64,000 nt of DNA from Notospermus geniculatus (taxonomy: Eukaryota; Nemertea; Pilidiophora; Heteronemertea; Lineidae): NCBI GenBank assembly GCA_002633025.1, contig NMRB01000125.1, forward strand, positions 28,303 to 92,302, written 5' to 3'. A program made the position numbers and the translations under genes. Numbering within the stretch: the stretch's first letter is position 1; every line of letters begins with the position of its first letter. The notes below the pieces were generated by a model. The model saw only the letters and a list, made by a program, of their open reading frames with translations. It made no database searches and was not told the DNA's origin. Positions 1 through 12,361 of the stretch are shown one piece after another.

Positions 1-929
1 CGTCAGATGCCGATGGTCGTGCGTCAAAGTGTGAACTAGGCTTTACCCAGTCTCACCAGACACCTTTCTGGAGAACCCTTGAAGCTCAGTCAGTGCTCAC
101 TTGATCCTTTCACACAGTTGACATTACAAAAGGTGACTCAACCAGAAATTGAACTTGCAGCCCATCAGTAACAAGTCCAACATCCTCCCACCAGGACCTC
201 CCCAATTAAATTGGCTTTCGAACGATGATGGCTGTCTCCAACGTTTTCCTGTAGTTTGTACCATCTATACTATAATGGGCGTTGTGGCCGCGAAAAAGGA
301 GGTGGATTTTGTTTCAAGCTGTGGTCTCGGAAATGCGTTGAATGTTGGAAACAATGACTTAGTAGGTGTGGATCATATTGTAGTATTCCCCTCGACGGAT
401 TCTTTTTTGAAATTTTACCCCCTTTTTGGTAAAAAATGCGTTTTTGTGCCACAATTTGAACACAGGAGAGTTCCACACAGCTACTTGATAGTGTAGCCAC
501 CTAGCAACAATGAGACAAACTACGTCCGTCCGTACCAACTGGAGTTGATCGCATCGTATACAAGTGTGTAGTGTAGCAATGTGTACATGTGTTCGGTCAA
601 CGAAGAAACAAGGGCCTTTCTCACGCCTCCTCAAAAACTACGCATTGACGGCAGACAACACCTTTTGGGAATGTTTACGTATTATGTGGGGAGTGTTTTA
701 AACCTACTTTTAGGCCAGAAAGTGATGCGGGCTTGGCAGAATCAATGGTTTTTCTGCACTAATCGAGCGGCGCATTCGCCATCATCTTTTTTTGTATTGC
801 GCTGTAAACCATGCGCACCAATTCCGTGTGAGCCGCGAAACACCCTACACCTGTCTTCGGCCATCGTCTCATCGCCACATCATTACATTGCATGGACGGT
901 ATCAGGACACATTCCCTTCGGACAATTGT
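1..929. other. no gene recognised
   Basis: Short open frames occur on both strands, but none resembles a known protein or shows paired splice sites with conserved content. A run of C residues starts near 944. I see nothing else to annotate. Confidence 0.5.
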
Positions 930-1432
930 CCATGACTTCTGCCCCCCCCCCCCACATTTACCTGCCGTAGGACCTCGCATGTTCACTTCGAAGATTTTCT
1001 GAAACCGCTTTAGCCATACCTACCGGGATTTCTACGCCAGTAGCCTACTTCATAAACTAGGCCTACATGTACTTCCTACGACATCACCGGTATCAGGACC
1101 CCACAGCCCACCGACATTCCACCTGGCATCTGCCTCCCCCCGAACATTGCCCCCTCCAGCCTTTACTCCCGTAGGACTTCTGCCCCTAAGAGATCTGCCC
1201 CTGGACATCTATTCCTGGACATTTAATACCCCCGTTGGACTTCTGCCCTCACGTCCGGGGTACATGTTGGGGGGGGGGTACATATCCTGGGTGCCAATAT
1301 GTCCTACGTGGGTAAATGTCCGGGGCGGCAAAATTCCACAGGCAAATATCGGGAGGGGAGGAATGTCCAGCGGGCACATGTCCCAGAATTGGCACCACGT
1401 CTGGGGGGGAGGGGGGTAATCACCAGCAACAG
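930..1432. repeat. C/G-rich repeat of short inverted motifs
   Basis: A stretch of imperfect short units built on GGACTTCTGCCCC, GGACATTTA and their complements (for example GTAAATGTCC at 1312-1321). It is C-rich on the left and G-rich on the right, so the two halves are roughly reverse complements. Homopolymer C runs near 944-953 and G runs near 1267-1275 and 1404-1417 bound it. Open frames of about 90-117 codons here are products of the repeat and not genes. Repeats of this style are common in marine invertebrate genomes; I cannot name the family. Confidence 0.55.
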
Positions 1433-1804
1433 CGATTCATACCTTCCTCTGAAGAACTACTAAAACCCATAATATTCAGGGCTTTTCTACATGACTTCGG
1501 CATGATTTTTTCGCCACCCTTACTGCCTCTGGTGCCATTTATTTTTTCACCCCTGATGCCATCCTCTGACCTGACCACATGCATCCTGTGCGTATGTGCT
1601 CGCCACGGGTATCATGCTAGTGTACTACAAATGATGCTTGTCCACCTGCCTTATTACTCCAGCAGGTGAAGAGATCTCGCAATATCAGTCCACGCACACA
1701 ATTTTACAACAGCAGAAATCAGCAATAACCATGATAGACTTTACATACGTATATGTCATTGCCAATGATGTTGGCCAACTTCTTCACTGGTCCGCTGGGA
1801 GTGT

Positions 1805-1875
1805 TGATGGTGTAGCGGCTTTTCTCTCTTGACGACAACAGGAGGTCCAGGTTCAAATCCCATTTGAGATCTGCC
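1805..1875 (+). repeat. possible tRNA-derived SINE head
   Basis: The sequence GGTTCAAATCC at 1850-1860 fits a polymerase III B box, and about 35 bases upstream TGTAGCGGCTT gives a weak A-box-like match. No cloverleaf with paired acceptor arms is evident, so this is not called as a functional tRNA. Confidence 0.35.
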
Positions 1876-1937
1876 ACTGACTGTTTTCCATGACCATGAT
1901 TTCCCATAGATTTCAAGGGCAGCATGACCATTCTCTC

Positions 1938-2022
1938 TTTCAAAGGGGTTAGTCCACCAATCAGCTCCAAAGCTCAAGTATACTTGAGATTTGGAGCTGA
2001 TGGTGGACTAACCCCTTTGAAA
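1938..2022. repeat. 85-bp near-perfect palindrome
   Basis: TTTCAAAGGGGTTAGTCCAC on the left is mirrored by GTGGACTAACCCCTTTGAAA on the right. The centre is CTCAAGTATACTTGAG and the arms contain only a few mismatches. It would fold into one long hairpin. It is either a small foldback transposon remnant or a local inverted duplication; no coding is implied. Confidence 0.8.
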
Positions 2023-4094
2023 TCTACAAGCGAAATGTTAGAATTGCTGTCCTGGAAATGCAGCTGTCATTGTCATTGCTGACATTCCACGTTTGGTCCC
2101 CAGTCACAGCAATTCTTCTTAGCAAGGGTGACTCTTTGACAGTGCAGGTTTTCTTCAGGCACTCCAGTTTCCTCCTACTGTAGGCCTATATCGTGACATT
2201 GATTCACCCAATATTGTCTATAATATACAGACAAAAAAGTGGTGCCCAGCTCCGAGCTCAATACTTTATAGTGCAGTTGACTTTGTATCACTTTTGTGGT
2301 GAGACAGTAAATGTAGCACATCTTTCCATGACTGATGAAACCACAGTAATATCTCTCCTCAGGTATCAAATTGAAGTCCATCATCAGCTGGTGCATCAAC
2401 CTAACCAACCTCTTTACCATCCTACGTGATGCTCATCTTGACATTTTGTAATCTTCCTCCTACTGCCTTGTTTACTTTCAGTCACCAATTACCCCTCATT
2501 TGAAAGCTTTTAGGGACTGCTGAATTAATAAATTGGCTCTAAATTTTTGACAGTTCTAATGAATTTTGTCTATTTGAATAACGTGTAATGCATTCTGGTA
2601 ATGGTGAACACACATTAGATTTAAGTTGATATTACTAGGTAGTCGTGGAGTGTGGCTTTTGTACGAAAAGTTGAGTGCCGTGTAATGAAATTGAGGCAGA
2701 GCATAATTTTTAGCAAAAATGTTGGAAATGCTCCTAATGGTGTACGTTCTTCTTTCCGTGTAATTTACTTTTATTAATTAACGTACTGAGATTTCCTGCC
2801 TAAATCGTGTGATCATGCTGAGTCTTATTTTGCATTTCCTGTGTGGGACATGAGAAAAATCACGAGTTTCGCTTTTCACGACACACCGTAGTTGCCATGG
2901 GGCCTGTCACAGCAGCCAAGACTAATTTAAAGTTCCTTCCTCCAACCCAATATTGTCATATTAGGAATCGTGTCGTCCTTCTCATGGGACATCCTCATCC
3001 GACTTAGTCTCATCTTGGAAGACTGGAGTCCAATTTTTGTATTTCTTCTCCCTAATTCATTCTTATTCAAATTTCTTTTTAGAAAGATCTAATCTCTTGT
3101 GTTCACGCCTGTTTTCTAATCAAATGCGTGGAGCGCTTATGGGTTTGCTTTGAATGTGTAGAAACTTGTGATTGTACCATCATTCTCAGGCCAAACTAAA
3201 GTAATCTTTTGCTTACCGAACCTGGTCCACCTGTTGCATTTCACTTTGCCAACCCAAAAATTTGGCATTCCCAACCAACCCACCACAAACCATCGATGTC
3301 TACCCAAATTTAATTCCTTTCTTTTCATGAAAAAAAGTTCTCTTTGCACTTTTGGGATGGCTTCCTAAGGATCGCTCAGGGTGAGGATCGAGTATGTCCC
3401 ATTAGAGATCAATTTGAAATTACCGTGTTTCACCTCCTAATATCTGATGCAGAAGAATTCTTTTCATTTCACAGTATTCCGACTTGTATTGGAAAGTTCC
3501 ACCTCAAATTGCCATGGAGCGAAACCATACTTCCCAAATACGGATGCTAACGAACCACAAAAAGAATAAATCAATGTAGAAACATTTACCTTGTAACTGG
3601 CTGCTTCTTTTTATTTATGCCGATGTTCTCCGCCGCCTAATTTCTTGAGGTCTGTAATTTCATACAAAAGTCTTCAGAAGATTGCTACGGCCACTTGATG
3701 TGCGCGCTTTACATGTAAAAGGGTCATTCCCCTCGTCTCGAGACCTTGTTGCATCTCGTGTATCCAAATTAACCAAAATACCTGACCCTTTTTTGCCCAA
3801 TGCAGTACAAATGTACTAGATATTCATCCCTCCTTTGTGTGGAACCAATTTTACTTTGTGATACGGGGCTGGAAGAATTAACATTCGGTATACCACTTGT
3901 GAATGGCTACTGCTGGAAATTCAATTATGATGGGTCTTGTTGCACATCAAAATGCTTTTGAAAAATCACAAGGCAGATTATATTGTAAAATGGAATTAAT
4001 GTCATCATCCCTGCAAAACGGAGAGGTCTCTTCACCTGATATGCTGGCTGTTGAAGGGAAGGATGAACTGTGCTCTAAAATTAAAGGGCCGTAT
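2023..4094. other. no gene recognised
   Basis: AT-rich non-coding sequence. No conserved protein, RNA gene or structured repeat stands out. Confidence 0.5.
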
Positions 4095-4345
4095 TCTAGA
4101 AGCTTCCTTAAGTCTAAGGTTTACCTTTAGCTATTGTTTGCAGGGCAGAATATACAAAACCTATAAAATTTCCCTTAAACTATTGTTCCAAACAAAAGAT
4201 AAGGGAAATTTTACACTTAAGATGTTTTATGCATACGGCCCCGGGGATCATATGCACAAAACATCTTTTAAAAGTGTAAAATTTCCCTTATTGTTCCAAA
4301 TAAAAGATAAGGGAAATTTTAATCTTAAGATATTTTATGCCTGTG
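4095..4345. repeat. direct repeat of units each containing a palindrome
   Basis: Two direct copies of a unit (about 4165-4245 and 4276-4345) carry TAAAATTTCCCTTA followed by TAAGGGAAATTTTA, so each unit is itself an inverted repeat. Each ends in a TCTTAAGAT-like or CTTAAGATGTTTTATGC segment. The left side (4100-4135) carries a degenerate start of the same motif. Likely a tandemly duplicated foldback element. Confidence 0.65.
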
Positions 4346-7300
4346 GTGCTTACTTTGACTTTGAGGAAATTGCAGAAGTTCCACGGATCTTTGGTGAAAA
4401 CTTTCCATATACTTCTCAGGACTCGGATTGCCTCTGAACCTTTTTTTGTGTGTTCTCTGAGCTGAGGAGGGGACGCCTTGGAGAATTACTAAGCAGTAAT
4501 ACCTCAAACTTTTAATGACTAACTTGAGCCATCTTCTCCGGACGACTGAGACGTTTCCCTGATCCAAATCTGCACCCCGAGGATAGTCCTTGGCATGACG
4601 TGCCGCGCACTTGGGATCTAATAGGAAACAGCCATTTGTCTCCTATTCCCATAAGATGATTTACGGTCGCTCAATCATCCTTTTCTCATGTTCCTTCCTA
4701 TATCCTGGTCACCTAGGCATTGGAGGAATCCATTGAGCCTTTTATACGGATTGAAACAGACCAGAAATTACGTCTGCTGATAGGTTAAGACCACCATGCG
4801 AGATGTATTAAGGGGATACTTCTATTGGCTATAATGTCAGTCCCCTTGCAATTTCCACGTTTTCCATAATATAAAGTTCATGTATGAGCTCACTTTCGGG
4901 AAACTTGGGGGAAAATCATTAGATCCACACGCAGGCAGATTGCAGGCTCTCATGGCAGAAGTTAACTGTCTGTGGTTTGGTGGTCATTCTAGATGACACA
5001 GTAAATGAGTCCTATGGATCGCTCCCATGAAGAAAATATACTGTATTGTACTATTAGTGACTTTGTCCCTTCACTGCCTGAGGCCAATTTTGTCAAAAAT
5101 GAAAAGACGCAAAAAAACTTTGACAGCACCTGCAACGCGAGTCACAAACCTCCAAGTGTGTGCTTTCCAGTATATAAATACTGATGTGATTGGTAGGTGT
5201 AGTTAAATGTACTTTTAATGAAACTGCCACTGTAATGAAAGGGTTAAATTTTCTAAATTGGATTTGTCAGAGATTGTGTACAAGAGAATCTTTATGTACT
5301 CCATCATTTAAATAGATTTTGTTTTGAAAAGTATTGGTATAGTACCTTACGATAAGAGGCCAGGAAGAGATTCCACCTTATGTTAAAGGTTTGATTGCGT
5401 GCAAAATGCAAAATCTTATCATAGCTTTCTTCCTCGTTATTTGTTTATCGCTATAATGGGAAAAGGCAGGTGGTTTTTCTTACGGATGGCCTGATATCCC
5501 CACCATGAAGTTCACAGTTGAAGCCATCGACTTCTCTGAAATTTTTGAAATTGTGCTTGTTTCAAGTCAAGGCTTAAACATCACCAAGTTCCTGCAAAAC
5601 TGCGGGGGGAAATTATTTCGCAAAGAGTGGCAATATAATTTGCTTTTTTTTACTTTGTGGGTTTGATATTTTTTATCACACTTTGTTGATTTTATGACAT
5701 CTCACTTATTTCAGCTGTTCAGCTTACATGTACACACTCTTGTTGCCAATAATATTGTTAGTATACCGTACTTATAATAGAATCTTGTGCTTTGTTATTT
5801 TATTTTTGACCTGTACCAGGCTTGGTCATTTTGACAGCTGTTATCGGCCAGATAGCAAGAACACATTTTTGAACACATTTCCATGACAACTAATTCTAAA
5901 TTTACTGTAGGCTGATAAGTCCCCAGAGGAAAGAGTGCAGACTGCACCACTTATTCTGGCTCTTCATTCAGAAATACCACTTCATAGTTTTGGATGCTGA
6001 AATGTATGCTGGGTACAGGTGTGTTATGTTTGTGGGCTGACATGACCCACAGCTAAGCAGGCGTACAGTTTACACTAACACCCTGTAGCATCCGTATTAC
6101 AATTCACTGAAAAAATGACCACTGCTGCCACCAGTGTCGAAACTACTAGACTTGCTGCTGATTCTTTGACAGGAAAAAGAGTTCTGCAACCTGAACTTTT
6201 GGTTTATGTTGGAAAAGCCATCAGACGATCTTGTTTAAATTCTAGGCCTAGGCATAGCTGTTTTGTCCACAGAAGACAAGAATTCTGCTGCAGGTGTTGG
6301 CTCACCTCTGAGCCTGTAGGGGGCACTTGTGAAGATCTTCTTTTGGTCATATCTCCTGAACGTCGCTGGATAGAGTCACGAAACTTATGGTTGGTTCCTC
6401 TAATGAAACCACCTCACATAAATCTGGGGCTTTTTGATTTGGCCTTCTTTTGAAGGTCACAGAGGTCAAATTTGAAAATAGCTCTTGCATATTGATCACA
6501 ACGCATGACCTTGCAATAGAAAAAGCAAAAATAAAAGCATATAGTGTGCCGTACATGTACATCTTGTGCAACGCAAGACAACATTGCGATTGCTTTCCAA
6601 GGTCATGTGAGGTTGGATGCACAAAGATCTTTGCAATGCTAAAAAGGCAAGATATGTCTTGTAGCTTTTGAAACAACAAAAGGCATGTTTTCAGGAGATA
6701 CATTTGACAAACTTTCATCAGATCCCATCAGATGTCTAATCGGATCACGAAGCAGCCTGTTTCAGTCACCGTGTTGACTGAAACTTATTTTACTCCATTA
6801 ATACCCATCCTCTTCTGAGGAGATTGAAAAGCGGCAGCCATGTTTACAATCCAATGCCACCGAGATCACATTGTGATTGGCTCAGCAGAAGCTTTATCTC
6901 AAAACCACCCGTGGTAAATTTACGAGTGGAAAATCATTTTCATTCTAATGCCATCAAGAATTCAACAGTTCCCCTGCTTGATATTAAATAAAGCCTTCCC
7001 GGCCCTGTTGTTTGACATTTGAATTTGTAATGACGATTTCAGGCTGCTGTCTAAACCATTTACCAATACAGGTGTGTTTTTGACTCGAGCTTTCATCCTC
7101 CTCCAGACTAGATGATCTGCCTTCTGAACAAAGAAGGATTTTCAGCAGTTTGTTGGTTGGCTTCAGGTTAGTAACCTGATGGCCTGACTATTAAATTTTA
7201 CAACATTGAAAACAAAAGGCCTGAACCAGTATTTCCTCCAATTTCCTTGTTAGCTTCAGGCAGTGAGTAACAATAACCAACTGACATCAGGCGCAGTTGA

Positions 7301-8080
7301 AAAGGGTGAGCGCACAGCCTTGTGGCTTCCACAATAGTTATGGTAATTTTGAGCAATTTTGCGAGAAATATTTTTGATTTTTATGTACTCATCCTATAAA
7401 CTGAAACAATGCTGATGTTACTTTCATCTTGCAGCTGTTAATGGTGTGCATCTTCAACAAAAGAATCTTGATTTCGTTGTCCTTGTATATTGTCAATTAT
7501 GTACACAAGATGAAAAACATGTCTTTTGAAAAATCTTCACATTCTTAGCAATTGTTGCCACTATCAGGGACCTTCTCCGAGGGATTCTTTCCGTCAATTC
7601 CTTCCCCGACCCTTGGTTTCAACCAATGATTGTCGCTTTCATACCAGACAAAAAACACTACTTTATTGTCACTTTCATTACTTGGCAATTGTTGCTGGTA
7701 CCCTGAGTCTGTCTGGTGTCGGAAAAAGAGGCGAGTCGGACATTCTTTTGTTGCCAAGACGGTCCAAGAATGCAATCATGTCTTCTGATGATGAATGATA
7801 AATGACCCCCTGCTGGTTTTTGTTGGCTTCTCCCTTAGCGATTGCTCTTATTTCTATTACAAATGTTCCTCTGGGCCATTTCAGATAGTTCTTCAATGCG
7901 TCTGTGCTGAAGTGGAAGATTTGTAATGGATTGTGGAATTATATTGGAATCATTTATGTTAGATACGATTGTTGATGTCATCAGTAAAATTTCTCTCTGG
8001 CGTTGTACTGGAAGTGTGATTGTGAATAGGCGAGGGGGTGGCAACAACCATAACCATCGAATAGAATCCTGGCCAGCTTC
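4346..8080. other. no gene recognised
   Basis: A long stretch without supportable coding sequence. Open frames near 6115-6453 and 7526-7798 were examined: they have no recognisable domain and no flanking splice structure. Several CCAAT-type motifs near 6870-6890 are not enough to call a promoter. Confidence 0.45.
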
Positions 8081-8308
8081 ATCATCATCTCTGCTGGAGA
8101 ATTTGTCAGCTGGAGGGTACGATGTTGAAAAATGTCTTGATGTTGCTAAAAAAGAACATGGAAGGGGGACTGAACTTTTGCTCAAATTTTTGAAAATCTA
8201 GGGCCTGCTGCATCATCATCATCATCTCTGCTGGAGAATTTGATGCCAGCTGGAGGGACTGGTGTTGAAAAATGTCCCGATGGGAATGTAAAAAAAAAGA
8301 ACGTGGAA
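8081..8308 (+). repeat. two-copy tandem duplication
   Basis: A block beginning CATCATCATCTCTGCTGGAG at about 8081 recurs at about 8215 with the same order of motifs (GAGAATTTG, CAGCTGGAGGG, GTTGAAAAATGTC, AAAAGAAC.TGGAAG). The copies are about 130 bases apart and clearly diverged. A frame through the first copy (7926-8201) is not conserved in the second. Confidence 0.7.
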
Positions 8309-9485
8309 GAAATACATTAGGTCCTGGAAATGAAGTTGAATTTCGTATTTCACACTTCTTGTTTCGTGTTTCGTCAGATTTGCAAAACCTCACTATTGTC
8401 TAAAGAGACAATATGAGCCAAGTCTACGCTGAGATGGGTCTACAAATCATGCAACAGGAACTCCATTCATGTTCATGCTTGTCACTTGCCCTGGGTTCCT
8501 CTCAGAGGTGCAGCCACCTGTTTACTCTAATCTCTACTCAACAGGCTTTTGTTGTATGGTACCAAATACGTTCGTTGACGACAAATATTTGTCAACTTTT
8601 CCACCTCAATTTGCCAGCAAGTTAACCACGAACATTGTACCTTGCAGTGTTTCTTTTTGAAAACATTGGTCTATTGTCAGATATTAAGTCGCCAAATATG
8701 GTCTGCAATCAACCCTCATTACTGTCAGTTGGAAGTCCATATTATGGTAAAAGTGGATCACCTTGCCGATGGTTCCAAATTGGTCTGTTTTAGCTTTGGC
8801 TTAGAAAATCTTGTCAGATTATATTGATTGCCATATGATTATGTGGTAAGGGACAATCTGTTTGAATGCTGTACCTGGTGGCAGCTGATCACAAAACATG
8901 ACAAGACTGCTGCCGATGGGGATAGCGGTAAAAAAGATTGAATGGAGAACATGAGATCATTTATAGAACAACGCGTCTACTTGGATACGATGCCATTGCC
9001 TGTCATCTCGGTTCCATGTTGAATCCCAAGTTGGATCTGTTCTTCACGTAAAAGAATAGAGGGCAACTCCCTTTGACTTGGATCAGGTTTTCCCTGCTGG
9101 GCATTCCGTTTTCCTCCATCTATTGTCTAAATAGCTGCCATATTTGGCATTCATCTCATGATTCAATATTTTTTGTGCTACATGTACGTTTACTATACAC
9201 ATTGTTCTTTTGTGTCTAATTACAGTTTCCTCTAGGTAGAAATTTCCTGTGCTACTGATGTCTTAAACAGGTATCCCATAAATTCTTCTCGTTTTCCACA
9301 TCAGTGCCAGCTTACGTGTAGTTTATTGCAAAATTCAGAGTCTTGATTAGAGACTCCTGAAAAGTTATGACAGAATTGGTTGTCCTTATCTCAGAGAGGG
9401 GGTTTCCCTGGGATCTGTAGCAGAATTTGGTTACTTTTGAGATCTGGATTTTTGGCTGAATTGGCATCCTCCTTGACAGGAACAT

Positions 9486-9570
9486 CCTGAGGTGCCCCAT
9501 GGTTCTTACGTGTAGCGCTCACTCGCTATGTCACCGTCACAAGCGCTAAGAACCATTGATACCTCGGGGT
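9486..9570. repeat. foldback element
   Basis: GAGGTGCCCCATGGTTCTTA plus GTAGCGCT on the left pairs with AGCGCTAAGAACCATTGATACCTCGGGGTG on the right, taken as one arm with a few mismatches. The loop is about 20 bases. It is a short inverted-repeat element or remnant. Confidence 0.6.
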
Positions 9571-12009
9571 GTTATTAGAATTGGTATACTTTTCAACATT
9601 CATGGTTAGGTATCCTTAAGAGAGACTGAATTTCCCTGGTAGAGGTGTCACTTGCGCGATTTTTCTATTGTAATCATCCCAATTAGCTTCTAAAAAACAC
9701 GCTGTGTTCATCCTTACCGGAAGCTGCATGTCTGTAACGCTCGCATCTCGTTACACCGACGGCGCGTCCCAGTCCTATTAGCGCGGATTATCTTACTTAG
9801 CTGGTATAGCGAGGCCAAGAAAAGGTTTCCATTTATTACACAGAAAATTCACTCAGCTCTTTCCTCGTGACACGAGAGGCATCACATTTTCCTAAAGAGC
9901 AAACGGTTCAAGTGATAACATGTCGCAACAGGATTTACAACCCATTTTAGTCGGGATTGGGCATCAACTCGGTTTAATTATTTCACTCATTTCCATTAAG
10001 TACACCATTTGTAAGTCACCGGCATTTTCCATCTGCTAATCAAAGTGATGAAGATTTGTGGTTTAAGCCGTAATTCTTTGAAACTGTTTTGCTGCGTTCA
10101 TAAATTTTGCCGCATAATGGCGTAGATGGGGAATTGGAGGGTTGGAGATCGCAGCAGTGGGTCTACACTGATTTTAACTATTAGATAGATCAACAGTCTC
10201 AGGTCTCTCTACTGGGAGTTAAACTGTCCAATCACATTATTGGGTAGATGCCGTGCTCAGCAGAAAGGGATACCAAAAGAGTAAAGCTGATTTTGCCAGG
10301 CCGAGCTTCGTCGGTTTTCGTCAGTCACTTATGGCGACGAGTCCAAACTCCAGGATGTATTTTGCCTGGTGTGTTATCTATTTCGTTGGCTAAAATCAAG
10401 GTTGTCAACTTCCCTTTACAAAGTTTGGTATATCCATTATTCAAGTTTCGTCTCCTGGATTCCTTAGGCGTGCTTTGGGTACACCCGAGGTCCCATACCG
10501 CCCAGGTCATGCAACCCAGGTGGGAGACAGTCTTTGAGACAATTGTCGCTTGCTGTGCATGTTAGTCGTTAGATTTTTGCCACCCTGTCAGAGTCTACAA
10601 GTCCTGCAGCGTCTGCCTTGGTGATTGATGGTCTGCTGCCAGTTCCTGAACACTCACTGAGCGAGATGGCGCTACATGTGTACGTATAGAATTTGGTAGG
10701 TTGATATGTTGGATTGGTAATTTTGTTGCTTACCGGTATGTTTGACATGATGATCCCCGATCTGTAATCCTGCATTAGTTTCAAACCAATGACAGGGGGA
10801 CTTAATAGGGATATATGCCTTTAAGATCTGTGCATCATATTAATACCACGTTTTAGGACCTGATGGATTAGAGATACATTTAATCATCCATTAAGCAAAG
10901 TGCATGGTTAAAAAAAGTGAAACCGCACATTACTGTTTGGGGATTGGTTACAGCACTTACAGATTTTTTGGGAAAGTTATCTTGACTGCAAAGTTGAAAA
11001 ATTAACAATCCTGTTAATGGCATTGGAAAACATACCCATCTTTAGAAAATTATGTTTTCAAGATATTTGAAACAACTTTTTCAAACAAAGAAAAACGCGG
11101 TATAGTATCATGGCAAATCAATTTATTATGACTAATTTAGCACGGAGCATGACACACACATATATCACAAACTTCAGGTTTATCTGAAGTCTCGTTTATA
11201 CAAAAATGAACTTTTTCCACATAAATGAAGCTATGCTCGTAGCCATAAGCTTTCGCAACAAGAAAAATGCAGTAGAAATGCAGATTTTTTGTATCCGATT
11301 TTCTTAAAAATCGATCCACCCTTGAAGTAGTATACTCCGATTTAGTTTCTATCTACCCATTCTAAAAAAATGAATCTAACCCAACCAGATTCCTTAATTT
11401 CCTCCCGATTGTTTCAAAGACACTCAAAAGACCAAGGCCCATCCTTCGAAACTTAATTACGCTGGCAATATCTTTGCGTTAAACCCATTAGCTTTAACAC
11501 CAAGATAACATTACCAAAAGAATGCCAAGAGTGTTTCAGACAACTAGCCCAGTACCCTCGTGATCCCATAGGATCATGAGACGTCTAGAACTTGAGCTAC
11601 TGGGCGGCAGATTTAGCCTATATCCTTTAGTAAGCAGAGTGTGAAGCCCTCATCTGAGCACAGTGAAAGCTTTGGCGTGTAAGACCAGATTACGTGGTAC
11701 GATCCCTCCCAGTGCAAGCACATCAAGGCGGACTCGGCTCATCCTTGTTTTCAGCCGAACTGCGCTTCAAAGCGAGTTCTATCATTAATACTGTTGTGTC
11801 ACGATTTGATGGTATTAGCATTTTTCGTACTTAACATCATCAGTGCAAAAAATTCAGAAAACAGGCGTCTGTTGTTGAAATTGGTGTTTTTCACTCCATT
11901 TATGGCAAAACTGTACAGTCTGTTAAATCATGACCTGGAATCAGCTTCTTGTGAGCCATGAAATCAAGGAACAAGGGATCAGACAGTGGAAGGGTTTACT
12001 GCTGTTTAA
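9571..12009. other. no gene recognised
   Basis: Non-coding by inspection. A short inverted pair GCCCAGTA/TACTGGGC occurs around 11547-11607. Open frames of 60-108 codons have no recognisable features. Confidence 0.45.
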
Positions 12010-12161
12010 GGCCGCCTGTAACGGTCCCAGAACGTCACAAAATATGATGTCACAGACGTAAGCCATGTCCTCCACGTCATGAATGACGTTGTGGTGTGCG
12101 GCACTTCTTCTCTGTGATGTCAAATTTCATGACGTTCTAGGGCTGCTAACAAGTGGCGGCC
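12010..12161. mobile_element. MITE-like inverted-repeat element, family 1 copy 1
   Basis: The left end GGCCGCCTGTAACGG..AGAACGTCA is complementary to the right end TGACGTTCTAGGGCTG..GGCGGCC with internal mismatches. A second copy lies at 20292-20446 and shares the AGAACGTCACA and TGACGTTCTAG segments. Both are followed by GTCTCCCATTGA, so the repeat may be slightly longer than its inverted ends. No coding capacity. Confidence 0.6.
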
Positions 12162-12361
12162 TCTAACGACAGGAAAGTCTCCCATTGACTGGGCAGGGAA
12201 TAGCCACAATGGCATATTAAACTTGTAGTCCCTTCGGCCGGATGTATCATGAGATATGTGGAAACCCCTTTGTCAAGTCGTCCACCACAAGTGTTAATTT
12301 CCTCATGATCTGTCAAGATTGTGCTCGACATTCTGATATTTTTATTAAGAAGACCCTGATG

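Noticed and set aside
7835-8201. Overlapping frames of 91-116 codons on both strands
   Set aside because: They span a tandem duplication whose second copy does not keep the frame.
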